From Microbulbifer hydrolyticus (lineage in GTDB: Bacteria > Pseudomonadota > Gammaproteobacteria > Pseudomonadales > Cellvibrionaceae): 64,000 nucleotides of DNA. This document shows positions 1 to 8,526 of this stretch, in pieces. The stretch covers positions 1,687,501 to 1,751,500 of the forward strand of contig NZ_CP047491.1 of the NCBI RefSeq assembly GCF_009931115.1, read 5' to 3'. A program made the translations under genes and the position numbers. The notes below the pieces were generated by a model, which made no database searches, was not told the DNA's origin, and worked only from the letters and a program-made list of their open reading frames with translations. Positions within the stretch are counted from its first letter, which is position 1. Each line of letters begins with the position of its first letter.

Positions 1-1819
1 GAAGCTGATGCTGGATATCCGCTACTACTGCCCACAAATGCAGCGCCCGGCGGAGGGCAAGGCCGGTAACAGCCACTGCGATCAGGCGGTGACGGCTCTG
101 CCTCAGGACCTGCGGCGCATGATCGCTGACAACGATATCGGCGGCATTATTCTGTTCGCTGATAATTTGGCAGATAGCGCGCAGATGGTGCGTCTCAACC
201 GTCAACTGCAGGGCGCGGCGGCCAGCGCCGCGAGCGGCCTGCCGCTGCTGATTGGTATCGACCAGGAGGGTGGACGTGTCAATCGTTTGCCGCGGAATGA
301 GGCTGCCGCTTTCGCCGGCAATATGGCTATTGGCGCAACCTATCCTCGTCACGGTGAACATTTCGCAGCAACCACTGCCACCGCGATGGCAGAGCAATTG
401 CAGGCACTTGGGTTCAATGTCAATTTTGCACCCACGCTGGATGTGAACAGTAATCCGCAGAACCCCGTGATCAATGTGCGCTCGTATGGTGAGTCGGCGC
501 CAATGGTTGCCGATCTCGGAACCGCTGCGGTGGCAGCGTTCCAGCAGCAGGGCATTGCCGCGACAGTCAAACACTTCCCCGGTCATGGTGATACCAGTGT
601 GGACAGCCACACCGGCTTGCCGCGGGTCGAGCGCACGCTGGAGGATGCCCACGCGATTGACTTGCTGCCGTTCAAGCAGGTGATAGCCAATGCGCAACCG
701 GCGCTGACCATGACCGCCCACATCCAGTATCCCGCGCTCGATGACACTGTCCTCAAGTCAAAAAATGGTGACGAAATTCTGGTGCCAGCGACCCTGTCGC
801 GAAAAATTTTGCACGGAATTCTGCGGAATGAAATGGGCTATCAAGGGGTTATCGTTACCGACTCGCTGAATATGGCCGGTATCAGCGACTATTTCTCTCC
901 TGAAGATGCGGTGGTGAAAACCTTTCAGGCCGGTGCCGATATTGCCTTGATGCCAATCAAAGTTCGCTATCCGGAAGATATTCCTCGTATTAGTGCTTTG
1001 ATTGAAGTTGTGGCGGAAGCGGTGGAGGCAGGTGAGCTCTCACAGCAGGAGCTGGATGAATCCTTCGCCCGTATACTGACGCTGAAGCAGATGTTCGCGC
1101 CGGCCACCAAAACAGAGCAGGACATCGAGACTGCGGTAGAGGCGGCACGCGTCGCGCTGTCAGCGCCGCAGCATCGTGCGCTCGCTTCCGAGCTGGCATC
1201 TGCGGCGCTGTCCAGCGTGTTCCCGCTATCGGCGTCGACACTCCCGGTAATAGACGAGCACGTTTCGCATATTCAGGTTTTGGCACCCAACCGGATGATC
1301 GGCGAAGCATTTCGTATCGCGCTGAAGGACGTGACCGAGGCGAACGTTTCTGTGCTTGAGCCCGAGAGCGCTGTCGCCGACATTGCCGCAGCCGCCGCAG
1401 ATGTGTTGTTGGTGGCCAGTATCGTGCCCGCGGAGAGTGCGGTTGAGCTCGGCGGTATGGAGGATTTGCAGACACTGCAGCGTCGCCAGTTGGACATTCC
1501 TTCGCTGTATGCGATCTACCGGCAGTCCCTGCTGTCTGCACGCGCCCAGGATGCGAAAACGGTCTTTATCTCCATGCGCTCTCCATACGAGTCTGCCGTG
1601 TTCGAATCCCTGGCGGATGTGCATCTCGCGAGCTTCGATTACAAGGCATTTGTAGGCCCGGATCAGAATCTCGAGGGGCCGGTTTATCACGCTATCGCCA
1701 GGGCGCTGGTAAATTCCGGTGAGCCGACAGGGCGGGTCCCGGTCACTGTCATGTCCGCGACAGAATTGCAGGCGCAGACTACTGATATGGATGGTGTCGA
1801 CATGTCCAGCGAAGGGTAG
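1..1819 (+). CDS. Two-domain GH3 beta-N-acetylglucosaminidase (NagZ-like), 5' partial
   Basis: Glycoside hydrolase family 3 enzyme that would remove GlcNAc from peptidoglycan fragments. The frame is open to the left edge and reads KLMLD into the first ATG (position 8), as inside GH3 proteins, so the true start and any signal peptide lie upstream. Counting from that ATG, the NagZ-type acid/base segment KHFPGHGDT..DSH is near residue 188 and the nucleophile segment VTDSLNM near 283 (Asp about 284). About 220 residues after the barrel form a second GH3 domain, as in the long secreted B. subtilis NagZ and unlike the short cytosolic E. coli enzyme. It is the first gene of a peptidoglycan-degradation locus. 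The family call is firm; substrate is inferred from motif and context. Confidence 0.88.
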   Translation, partial: KLMLDIRYYCPQMQRPAEGKAGNSHCDQAVTALPQDLRRMIADNDIGGIILFADNLADSAQMVRLNRQLQGAAASAASGLPLLIGIDQEGGRVNRLPRNEAAAFAGNMAIGATYPRHGEHFAATTATAMAEQLQALGFNVNFAPTLDVNSNPQNPVINVRSYGESAPMVADLGTAAVAAFQQQGIAATVKHFPGHGDTSVDSHTGLPRVERTLEDAHAIDLLPFKQVIANAQPALTMTAHIQYPALDDTVLKSKNGDEILVPATLSRKILHGILRNEMGYQGVIVTDSLNMAGISDYFSPEDAVVKTFQAGADIALMPIKVRYPEDIPRISALIEVVAEAVEAGELSQQELDESFARILTLKQMFAPATKTEQDIETAVEAARVALSAPQHRALASELASAALSSVFPLSASTLPVIDEHVSHIQVLAPNRMIGEAFRIALKDVTEANVSVLEPESAVADIAAAAADVLLVASIVPAESAVELGGMEDLQTLQRRQLDIPSLYAIYRQSLLSARAQDAKTVFISMRSPYESAVFESLADVHLASFDYKAFVGPDQNLEGPVYHAIARALVNSGEPTGRVPVTVMSATELQAQTTDMDGVDMSSEG

Positions 1820-1961
1820 GGCGAGCGCCCAGAGCGTTGGTATCAACGGCCAGATTTGCGTCGCTATTTCTATCGGTTGCGCCTGTGGTTAGTCATTTAA
1901 TTCTCACGGGCCCGTCGTTCACACTTGCGGGTATCGAAGTTAGAAAAATAACAGGTGCACC

Positions 1962-3404
1962 ATGCGAACGGATTTGTGTTACCTCGACGCCTGCGAAGTA
2001 CTGCAGCGCTATCAGCAGCGCGAAGTTTCTCCGGTAGAGGTACTGGCCGCGCAGATTGAACGCTTTGAGCAGATTGGTGGTGAAATCAACGCGTTCACCC
2101 GGAAAATGTTTGAGCGCGCGCGAGGGCAAGCCCGCGCTGCGGAGCAGGCATACATGGACGGTACTGCGCGCCCGCTGGAAGGCCTGATTGCCGCAATCAA
2201 GGATGAGACTTACATTCGTGGTGAAGTCACCACGAATGGATCGCATTTGCTCAAAGACAATGTGGCGGATGTTACCGATCCGGTGCCTGAGCGCTTGCTG
2301 GCAGCCGGGGCAATCTTTCACGCCCGCACCGCCACGCCGGAATTTTCGGTGGCTTCCTATACCTGGTCAGACTTGTGGGGCGTCACCCGCAATCCCTGGA
2401 ATACCGCTATCACTCCGGGTGGATCGTCTGGTGGCTCCGCCGCCGCATTAGCCGCTGGGCTCTGTACCATTGCCAATGGAACGGACATGGGTGGGTCTGT
2501 GCGAATTCCTGCCTCGCAATGTGGGCTGCTCGGGTTAAAGGCTTCACACGGAAGGATTCCGGAAATCCCGCCATATAATGTGGACCCCTATGTACATCAC
2601 GGCATGCTGACGCGAAGCGCACGTGACATGGTGATGCTCTACAACCTTCTTTCGGGCCCTCATTCGGTCGACCTCATGTCACAGCTGCCCAAAGAGGCGG
2701 TATCTGACACGCCGCTGGACTTGCGTGGGCTGCGTATTGGTCTGTCTCTCGACCTGGGCTTCTTCCAGCTCGATTCCGATGTACGTTTAAATACGCTGGC
2801 TTTTGCCAAGCGCCTGCGTGACCAGGGGGCGCAGGTGGATATGGTGGAGCTCGACTGGGACGAGCGCTGTATCCGCACGGCACAAATTCACCAGGGCGCA
2901 CAAATGGGGCAGATGTTGCGTGATAAATTTGATCACCCGCAATATCGTGAAAAGTTGACCAGCTACGTGCGCCACTACTTTTCACTCTCGTCGGCGGCTT
3001 CACCTCAGCGGATACTCGAGGCCAATGACTACGCCCAGCACATGTGGCAGTCGTTGGAGCAGGTGTTCCGTAACGTCGACTTCCTGCTTTGCCCGACCGT
3101 ATGTACTACCCGGGTCAAGGCAGACTTCGACTACAGTCGCGATCGGATCGAAATCGGTGGCGTCGAAGTCGATCCTGTAAAAGGCTGGTTTATGACGTAC
3201 CCCTTCAACACCCTGAGTCGGTGCCCGGTGCTTTCAATGCCCAGTGGTATTGCCGACAACGGCGTGCCTACGGGAGTGCAGTTGGTAGGCCACCCCTATG
3301 CAGATGGTGCCCTGCTGCAGCTGGGACTTGCTATCGAGTCTGCGCAGGGAATGTTTATCCGGGCGGACAATGCGCCGCTGTCAAAACAGGCAATCAGTGC
3401 ATGA
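1962..3404 (+). CDS. Amidase signature family enzyme
   Basis: 480-residue amidase signature hydrolase that cleaves an amide bond of unknown substrate. The Ser-cisSer-Lys triad is visible: Lys80 (AAIKDE), Ser155 in GGSSGGS and nucleophile Ser179 in GTDMGGSVRIPA. No signal peptide, so cytoplasmic. It opens a tightly packed operon; its stop overlaps the next start (ATGA at 3401). The partners are D-glutamate cyclase-type and 5-oxoprolinase-type proteins, so the substrate is probably a small amide or lactam of glutamate. That is inference; the family itself hydrolyses many amides. It should not be read as GatA: no gatB or gatC is present. Confidence 0.85.
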   Translation: MRTDLCYLDACEVLQRYQQREVSPVEVLAAQIERFEQIGGEINAFTRKMFERARGQARAAEQAYMDGTARPLEGLIAAIKDETYIRGEVTTNGSHLLKDNVADVTDPVPERLLAAGAIFHARTATPEFSVASYTWSDLWGVTRNPWNTAITPGGSSGGSAAALAAGLCTIANGTDMGGSVRIPASQCGLLGLKASHGRIPEIPPYNVDPYVHHGMLTRSARDMVMLYNLLSGPHSVDLMSQLPKEAVSDTPLDLRGLRIGLSLDLGFFQLDSDVRLNTLAFAKRLRDQGAQVDMVELDWDERCIRTAQIHQGAQMGQMLRDKFDHPQYREKLTSYVRHYFSLSSAASPQRILEANDYAQHMWQSLEQVFRNVDFLLCPTVCTTRVKADFDYSRDRIEIGGVEVDPVKGWFMTYPFNTLSRCPVLSMPSGIADNGVPTGVQLVGHPYADGALLQLGLAIESAQGMFIRADNAPLSKQAISA

Positions 3405-4210
3405 TCAAGCAGTGTGCGAAAGTGATTCGATCAGAAATACGTGCCGGTCGCTTCTGCGGTCCCACATCGGGACTGGCGGCGGGGTATGTCCAGGCAAATA
3501 TTGCAATAGTACCTGCGCAAGTTGCGGACGAATTTGCTGAATTCTGCGCGCTGAACAAGCGTGCCTGTGCACTTTTACACCGTGCGGATCCGGGGCAATT
3601 CCTGTTGCCTGCGCTGGGGGAGGGCATTGACATACGCACCGATGTACCCCGCTACCTGATTCATCGCGCCGGGGAGAGCGCACAGGAAGTGACCGACGTG
3701 CGCGACTACTGGCGCGAAGATCTGGTTACTTTTGCCCTGGGTTGCTCGTTCTCTTTTGAAGAGGCGTTGATTAGCGCAGGCCTTGAAGTGCGCAACATCA
3801 GCGAGGGTCGCAATGTTCCCATGTATCGCACCAACCGCAATTGCAGTGCTACTGAAAGGTTCCATGCGAATCTGGTGGTGAGCATGCGTCCGTTTAGTGG
3901 CGAAGGTATTGATCGTGCTTGCGAGGTATCTGGCCAGTACCCCCTGGTGCATGGTGCACCGGTGTACGCAGGAGACCCGGCTGCTCTCGGGATCCGGGAT
4001 ATCGCCGCGCCGGATTATGGCGACGCTGTCACGGTCAATCCGGGTGAGCTCACCGCGTTCTGGGCTTGTGGAGTGACCGCGATTGAAGCGCTGCGCAATG
4101 CAGGGCTGGATTTTTGTATCACGCATGCGCCGGGCCATATGTTGATTTCCGACCGACAAAACACGGAAATGGAGTCGGTAACGGACATCCGCGCGTTGGA
4201 CTGGCACTGA
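3401..4210 (+). CDS. DUF1445 / D-glutamate cyclase-type N-domain protein (putative hydro-lyase)
   Basis: 269-residue protein of the DUF1445 family, annotated in bacteria as putative hydro-lyase and forming one of the two domains of mammalian D-glutamate cyclase (D-Glu to 5-oxo-D-proline). Family-like segments are EGRNVPMYRTN near residue 145 and the C-terminal THAPGHMLISD. The reading frame is open further upstream to 3089, but that part overlaps the amidase; the ATG at 3401, coupled to the amidase stop, gives the usual family length. The other cyclase domain (DUF4392) is encoded three genes downstream at 5891, so the two polypeptides may form one enzyme. Cytoplasmic. Confidence 0.85.
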   Translation: MIKQCAKVIRSEIRAGRFCGPTSGLAAGYVQANIAIVPAQVADEFAEFCALNKRACALLHRADPGQFLLPALGEGIDIRTDVPRYLIHRAGESAQEVTDVRDYWREDLVTFALGCSFSFEEALISAGLEVRNISEGRNVPMYRTNRNCSATERFHANLVVSMRPFSGEGIDRACEVSGQYPLVHGAPVYAGDPAALGIRDIAAPDYGDAVTVNPGELTAFWACGVTAIEALRNAGLDFCITHAPGHMLISDRQNTEMESVTDIRALDWH

Positions 4211-4220
4211 GTGAGTCCAC

Positions 4221-4925
4221 ATGTTTCAGATTGTGGATGCCGGCGATACCTCGATTTGCGTCTATCTCGCTGAGCGCGCGGATGAATCCACGCTCACACG
4301 GGTACTCGCCTTTGTGGACAGGGCAAAAATGGCACTGGGAGACCTGCTGCTTGATGTAGTGCCTTCATACTGTAGTGTCACGGTGTACTTTGACCTGCTC
4401 CGTACCGACTACTTCAGTGTCTGCAGCGTGCTTCGCTCGATAGCGGACGACCTCCCCGTTGAGCCGCTGGCGCAAGCGGCCTCGGCTGACGGCAAGCTGA
4501 TCACATTGCCGGTTTACTATGGTGGTGATGTTGCACCCGATGCGTTGCGCGTGGCGCAGGCCGCCGGTATGTGTATTGAAGATGTAGCCCACCTGCACGC
4601 CGCCGAGACTTATCGGGTATTTGCTCTGGGTTTTCGTCCGGGGTTCGCATTTATGGGAAGCACTCCGGAACCGCTGCGGTTGCCTCGCCTGGACACCCCA
4701 CGCAAGCGGGTTCCGGCGGGTGCTGTCGCTATCGCTGGTACCCAGGCCGCAATTTACCCGTCGGCCAGTCCGGGCGGCTGGAATCTGATCGGACGCTGCC
4801 CCACACCACTGTTCTCATGCGTGAATGGCGCACCCAGTGTACTGCTCGCGGTCGGAGACCGGGTGCGATTCAAGCCGGTAGAAAGAGAGGAATACCTGGC
4901 CCTGGGAGGGCAGCTGGATGCGTGA
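4221..4925 (+). CDS. pxpB: 5-oxoprolinase subunit PxpB (KipI family)
   Basis: 234-residue KipI/PxpB protein. In E. coli PxpA, PxpB and PxpC together hydrolyse 5-oxoproline to glutamate with ATP; B and C form the kinase-like part. The family signature is the FRPGFAFMG stretch near residue 136, followed by PRKRVPAGAVAIAG and a C-terminal PGGWNLIGR. It starts 10 bases after the DUF1445 gene and overlaps pxpC by 8 bases, which indicates translational coupling. No pxpA (LamB/YcsF family) is found in this operon or elsewhere in the window. Cytoplasmic. Confidence 0.92.
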   Translation: MFQIVDAGDTSICVYLAERADESTLTRVLAFVDRAKMALGDLLLDVVPSYCSVTVYFDLLRTDYFSVCSVLRSIADDLPVEPLAQAASADGKLITLPVYYGGDVAPDALRVAQAAGMCIEDVAHLHAAETYRVFALGFRPGFAFMGSTPEPLRLPRLDTPRKRVPAGAVAIAGTQAAIYPSASPGGWNLIGRCPTPLFSCVNGAPSVLLAVGDRVRFKPVEREEYLALGGQLDA

Positions 4926-5898
4926 CGACACCGCAGAATCGAAAGCACAGGGTACCGTGCAAGTGATATCCCCGGGGCCGTTAGCAATGCTTCAGGATAA
5001 CGGACGCACTGGTTATCAGCATCTGGGCGTTGGCGTCGGCGGTGTTGCCGACAGCCATGCAGCGGGGTGGGCAAATCGGTTGCTGGGTAATGCAAGCGAC
5101 GCGGTTTTAGTGGAGATTTTTCTCGGCAACTTCCGTGTGCGTTTTGATTACGCCAGTGAATTTTCTGTTGCAGGTGCCGAAGTACAGTGGAGATTGGATG
5201 GGCGTCCCATCGCGAATTGGCAGTCTCACCGCGCGCAGCCGGGCAGCCTGCTGGAGGCATCGATGGCGAGCGCAGGGCTACGCGCCTATCTCGCGTTCCC
5301 TGGAGGTGTCGACGCACCGGGGATCTGCGGTAGCAGTGCGACCAGCGTGGGCGAGGGGCTGGGAGGGTTGCTTGGCAATGGAAGTCCGTTAAAGCAAGGG
5401 GACGTACTGAAGTTTTCACCCCACCAGGCTGCAGCGGGGGTAATCCGGCGGGTGCCCACGCAGTTTTGTCGTGTGTATGGCAATGCTATGCGGCTGCGGG
5501 TGGTGCCATCAAACCAGTTCAATAAATTTCCCCCAGCAAGTGTGCAGCAGTTCTTCGCTTCCCGCTTCCAGGTTGCCGCGGAGTCAGACCGTATGGGCGT
5601 ACGGCTACAGGGCCGTCCTTTGGAAAACCCACCGGGCAGCCTCACTTCGGAGGCGGTGAGTAGCGGAGCGATACAGGTCCCTGCCAGTGGCCTGCCTATC
5701 GTGCTGATGCAGGATTGCCAGACCATCGGTGGTTATCCAAAGCTCGGACATGTGTACCGGGTGGATCTGGACCTTTTGGCACAGGCCCGATCGGGTGTGG
5801 AAGTTCAGTTCTCACTTGGTGATGCGGCCGAGTCCCGACACGAATTACTACTGCAAAAACAGTTTTTTTGCCGATATAGAGAACGCAATTATGGATAA
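4918..5898 (+). CDS. pxpC: 5-oxoprolinase subunit PxpC (KipA family, biotin-dependent carboxyltransferase-like)
   Basis: 326-residue KipA/PxpC protein, partner of PxpB in ATP-dependent opening of 5-oxoproline. Recognisable segments are PGPLAMLQDNGR near the N-terminus, GVGVGGVADSHA, and QDCQTIGGYPKLG near residue 265. The ATG at 4918 follows a GGGAGGG ribosome site and overlaps the pxpB stop. The gene overlaps the next start by 8 bases. Members are sometimes annotated as allophanate hydrolase subunit 2 or urea amidolyase; the D-glutamate cyclase neighbours favour the 5-oxoproline role. Confidence 0.92.
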   Translation: MRDDTAESKAQGTVQVISPGPLAMLQDNGRTGYQHLGVGVGGVADSHAAGWANRLLGNASDAVLVEIFLGNFRVRFDYASEFSVAGAEVQWRLDGRPIANWQSHRAQPGSLLEASMASAGLRAYLAFPGGVDAPGICGSSATSVGEGLGGLLGNGSPLKQGDVLKFSPHQAAAGVIRRVPTQFCRVYGNAMRLRVVPSNQFNKFPPASVQQFFASRFQVAAESDRMGVRLQGRPLENPPGSLTSEAVSSGAIQVPASGLPIVLMQDCQTIGGYPKLGHVYRVDLDLLAQARSGVEVQFSLGDAAESRHELLLQKQFFCRYRERNYG

Positions 5899-6847
5899 TT
5901 TGGTTCTGGATAGGTTTCACCGTGCAGACACTATGCACCTCTCCGCGCAGCTGGAATCTTTAATGGTGGCGTGCAACCTGCGCGGAATGGGTACAATTCG
6001 CGACAGCGGATATCGGGGATATTTGCAGTCGGCCGTAGAGACACTATTGCGAGACCGGCAGCGAGTAGCGATTGTCAGTGGTTTCCCCATGGGCAACAGC
6101 TTTGAAACCGACGGACCGGCCGGGGCCATTGCTCTGGCGCACGGGCTGCGGAAGATAGGCTCGAAAGTTGCGCTGCTGGGTATCACCGAGTACGCGCAGG
6201 CGATGGCGAAGGCACTACCACAGGCAGTGCCGGATGGTGAAGGGCTGGCGGCCAGTATCTTTGCGGTTGATCCAAAGAACACAGCCGCTCAACTGAAAGC
6301 TTTCAGTGTTGATTTCCGCCCGACTCTGGTCATTTTTATTGAGGTGCCCGGCAGTGGATCTGATGGTCGCTACCGCAACATGCGCTTCGAAGACATCAGT
6401 GCGAGTACACTGGAGTGGGAGTTGCTACTGAGAGCGGTGGAATGTCCTACCCTGGCTATCGCCGATGGTGGCAATGAGCTCGGAATGGGAATGCTGCGGT
6501 GCAGGCTGGAAGATATGCCGATCGCCTGCGCTCATGCATCAACTGACGAGTTGGTGATTGCGGATGTGTCCAATTGGGGTGCATACGCGCTGCTGGCACA
6601 AGCGTCTGCTTGTGTAAGACGTCCGCTATTGGATGGTTTTTCCCTCGCACAGTGTCTGCAAGCATTGGTAATGGAGGGGGTGGTAGACGGGGTGACCGGA
6701 GCCGTCACGGCTACCGAAGATGGATTACCCTTGTCGCGCAGTCTTTCGTTTATAGAGGGGGTCAAGGCTCTGTCTCACCCATTCTGTGTGAGCGAAATTG
6801 AAAGCCCTGCCGTATCGCAAGACCCTTTGGCCGAGGCTCTGGCCTAA
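5891..6847 (+). CDS. DUF4392 / D-glutamate cyclase-like C-domain protein
   Basis: 318-residue protein of the DUF4392 family, the C-terminal domain of mammalian D-glutamate cyclase. It has an N-terminal helical part and a central GFPMGNSFETDGPAG segment near residue 60, followed by a GGNELGMG motif near residue 200; these look like nucleotide or acid-binding loops. The ATG at 5891 overlaps the pxpC stop; an upstream in-frame ATG at 5729 lies deep inside pxpC and is rejected. It is the last gene of the operon and converges on the amiD operon. With DUF1445 it would supply 5-oxoproline to PxpBC (inference). Confidence 0.82.
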   Translation: MDNLVLDRFHRADTMHLSAQLESLMVACNLRGMGTIRDSGYRGYLQSAVETLLRDRQRVAIVSGFPMGNSFETDGPAGAIALAHGLRKIGSKVALLGITEYAQAMAKALPQAVPDGEGLAASIFAVDPKNTAAQLKAFSVDFRPTLVIFIEVPGSGSDGRYRNMRFEDISASTLEWELLLRAVECPTLAIADGGNELGMGMLRCRLEDMPIACAHASTDELVIADVSNWGAYALLAQASACVRRPLLDGFSLAQCLQALVMEGVVDGVTGAVTATEDGLPLSRSLSFIEGVKALSHPFCVSEIESPAVSQDPLAEALA

Positions 6848-6869
6848 GCTCTCCGGTATTGCCTTTCTT

Positions 6870-6902
6870 CCGCCGGGACCACAACCGTGATGGCCCCGGC
6901 GG
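6870..6902. other. GC-rich hairpin between convergent operons
   Basis: CCGCCGGG (6870-6877) pairs with CCCGGCGG (6895-6902), and CCA/TGG extend the stem inside one mismatch. It sits in the 93-base gap between the convergent D-glutamate operon and amiD. Neither side has a run of T, so it is not a textbook intrinsic terminator. It may still stop or stabilise transcripts from either side. Confidence 0.5.
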
Positions 6903-6923
6903 ATATCACTATCGCACCTTTCT

Positions 6924-6944
6924 GTATCAGGTATCAGGTATCAG
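6924..6944. repeat. Three tandem GTATCAG 7-mers
   Basis: Three perfect copies of GTATCAG occupy 6924-6930, 6931-6937 and 6938-6944. The amiD stop codon lies in the third copy, so copy-number change would alter only the untranslated tail. Confidence 0.8.
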
Positions 6945-7924
6945 GAATCCTTCACCGCCAGTACCCTGGTGTTGATATCCGGGTAACCACTCAGCTTGTC
7001 CGGAAAATATTTTTCAAGCAGTGCAAGCAGGATGGCACGGGTTTGGTTGTCCACTTCACCGTCGACTTTCCACGGCCTGAAATGATACTGAAACGCACGC
7101 GTGTAGAGCGAAATCTCGTCTTCTGTCGCAGCTGCAGGGTCTATTCCGTAGCCATAATCCCGCAACCATTGTGCAAATCGCTGGCGTACACTATCGCGAT
7201 CACTGGTGGTGTTCCCGCTCAGATAATCCAGGTGTCGCTTGACGGTCTCGTCATCATACCAGGCGCCGATACCAGCCTCCGCCAGTTGTTGCCACGGAAA
7301 TTTGGGGCCCGGATCGATTTTCCATTGCGGGATGATATCGCCGTGACCAATAACCCGTGTCGGCGTTATGTCAGGGTAGCGGGCAAGAATATCCTTGGAT
7401 AGTGCCGTAACCAGCTCAATCTGTTTTGGATCAAAATCCGGAAAAAAGCAGACCGCTTCCTCCTCGGCTTCCGGAGTGGATTCTGCAGGAGGATGGCAGT
7501 GGCTCTTGTTTACGATCTCGATACCAATAGAGTGATCGTTCAGCTGACTGCGGTCTTCCCACAGGCTGGGCCCGGCATGCCAGGCGCGGCGGGTCTCGTC
7601 TACAAGCTGGTACACCCGAAGATCATCGTGGGGGTAGCTAGGATCGTCGCTTTCTGGCACCAGGTAATGTGAGCTTACCGGCGCCGAGCTCGGCTGGGTC
7701 AGTACCCGTAGGGAGGTGTCAAAGTCGATGGCCGTGAAATGCATAACCAGGAAGCGCACTCGCTCGCTGGCATTCTGGGATTTTACCACTTCGATCTCGT
7801 AGTCTTCACTTTCGTGGTTCAGGCCGGCACTGGTGCTGACACAGGCCGTCAATAATCCAGTGCTGGCAAATGCTGCGAGAAGGCCGGCGGCGCGCTGGAC
7901 GCCTTGCATTATTGGGTTTGACAT
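6941..7924 (-). CDS. amiD: AmiD-like N-acetylmuramoyl-L-alanine amidase lipoprotein
   Basis: 327-residue Amidase_2 enzyme that would cut the MurNAc-L-Ala bond and free stem peptides. The signal peptide ends in an LTAC lipobox, so it is membrane anchored. Zinc-ligand segments are FLVMHFTA near residue 60, the central H of RRAWHAGPS, and the C-terminal IGHGDI..KIDPGPKFPW. The C-terminus (about 250-315) resembles a peptidoglycan-binding domain (AFQYHFRP..DGEVDNQTRAIL), the same layout as E. coli AmiD. Its start overlaps the upstream lipoprotein gene by 16 bases, making it the last gene of a four-gene operon. Confidence 0.9.
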   Translation of the reverse strand: MSNPIMQGVQRAAGLLAAFASTGLLTACVSTSAGLNHESEDYEIEVVKSQNASERVRFLVMHFTAIDFDTSLRVLTQPSSAPVSSHYLVPESDDPSYPHDDLRVYQLVDETRRAWHAGPSLWEDRSQLNDHSIGIEIVNKSHCHPPAESTPEAEEEAVCFFPDFDPKQIELVTALSKDILARYPDITPTRVIGHGDIIPQWKIDPGPKFPWQQLAEAGIGAWYDDETVKRHLDYLSGNTTSDRDSVRQRFAQWLRDYGYGIDPAAATEDEISLYTRAFQYHFRPWKVDGEVDNQTRAILLALLEKYFPDKLSGYPDINTRVLAVKDS

Positions 7925-8526
7925 AGTGAGTCCTTCAGTCGAATACCAGAATCAAAGTCTGCAGTGGGAATGGAGTCAATCTTTACCAGTCCATCATTGG
8001 AAGTCATGCGGTGAATATAACGGCCATCGCCGAGTGCAATACCCACATGAGTGAGTACGCCTTCCGCCCAGTCACCGTAGGTGTTCTTAAGAAAAACCAG
8101 GTCACCCGCTTGCAGCGCATCAATGGCCTTCACCTTCTGCCCAAATTCATCGGATGCGAGAGAGTCAACATGTTCCGGTAACAGCTCATCCTCTGGCCCC
8201 AGCAGATGGCCGTCCCATGGGGATTCTGTTTCCAGAGTGGCAAAGTGTTCACCGCAGGCTGCGACCAGAATTTCCCGCGTCCAGTTCATGCACTGTTCTG
8301 CCTCGCCGATGCGATACTCTCTGTTTTCCCAGGGTAGGGCCTCCGCCACCAGCTTCTCCCCCAGGACAAGACGCGTTGACTGCTGGGGTGAAATTACGTC
8401 TGTCTGACCGGAAAGAGACGCTTTGGCCATATCGGCTGAGTGCTGTCGTTCAGCGATATCAGAGTCTTCACAGGCTGAGAGTTGCACTAGCCCGGCCAGG
8501 AAGAAAGGTAAGAACGCTCTATTCAT
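7909..8526 (-). CDS. NlpC/P60-like lipoprotein, probable peptidoglycan endopeptidase
   Basis: 205-residue lipoprotein (lipobox LSAC at residues 16-19). The C-terminal half has a papain-like cysteine peptidase outline: a Cys in EQCMNWTREIL near residue 79, then GDLVFLKN, and the His of THVGIALGDGRYIH near residue 165. This resembles NlpC/P60 or CHAP domains, which cut stem peptides. It is translationally coupled on both sides (4-base overlap with the M1 gene upstream, 16-base overlap with amiD). The sequence is divergent, so the exact family is less certain than the fold. Confidence 0.68.
   Translation of the reverse strand: MNRAFLPFFLAGLVQLSACEDSDIAERQHSADMAKASLSGQTDVISPQQSTRLVLGEKLVAEALPWENREYRIGEAEQCMNWTREILVAACGEHFATLETESPWDGHLLGPEDELLPEHVDSLASDEFGQKVKAIDALQAGDLVFLKNTYGDWAEGVLTHVGIALGDGRYIHRMTSNDGLVKIDSIPTADFDSGIRLKDSLCQTQ

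Noticed and set aside
990..1541. 183-codon minus-strand frame inside the GH3 gene
   Set aside because: Arg/Pro-rich shadow frame of a clear GH3 coding region.
3089..3400. Upstream extension of the DUF1445 reading frame
   Set aside because: It overlaps the amidase gene, lacks family similarity and a ribosome site; ATG 3401 is coupled to the amidase stop.
1962..3404. GatA subunit of the tRNA amidotransferase
   Set aside because: Neighbours are 5-oxoproline genes, and gatB and gatC are absent.
5729..5890. Longer start for the DUF4392 protein
   Set aside because: The extension lies inside pxpC; ATG 5891 gives the usual start.
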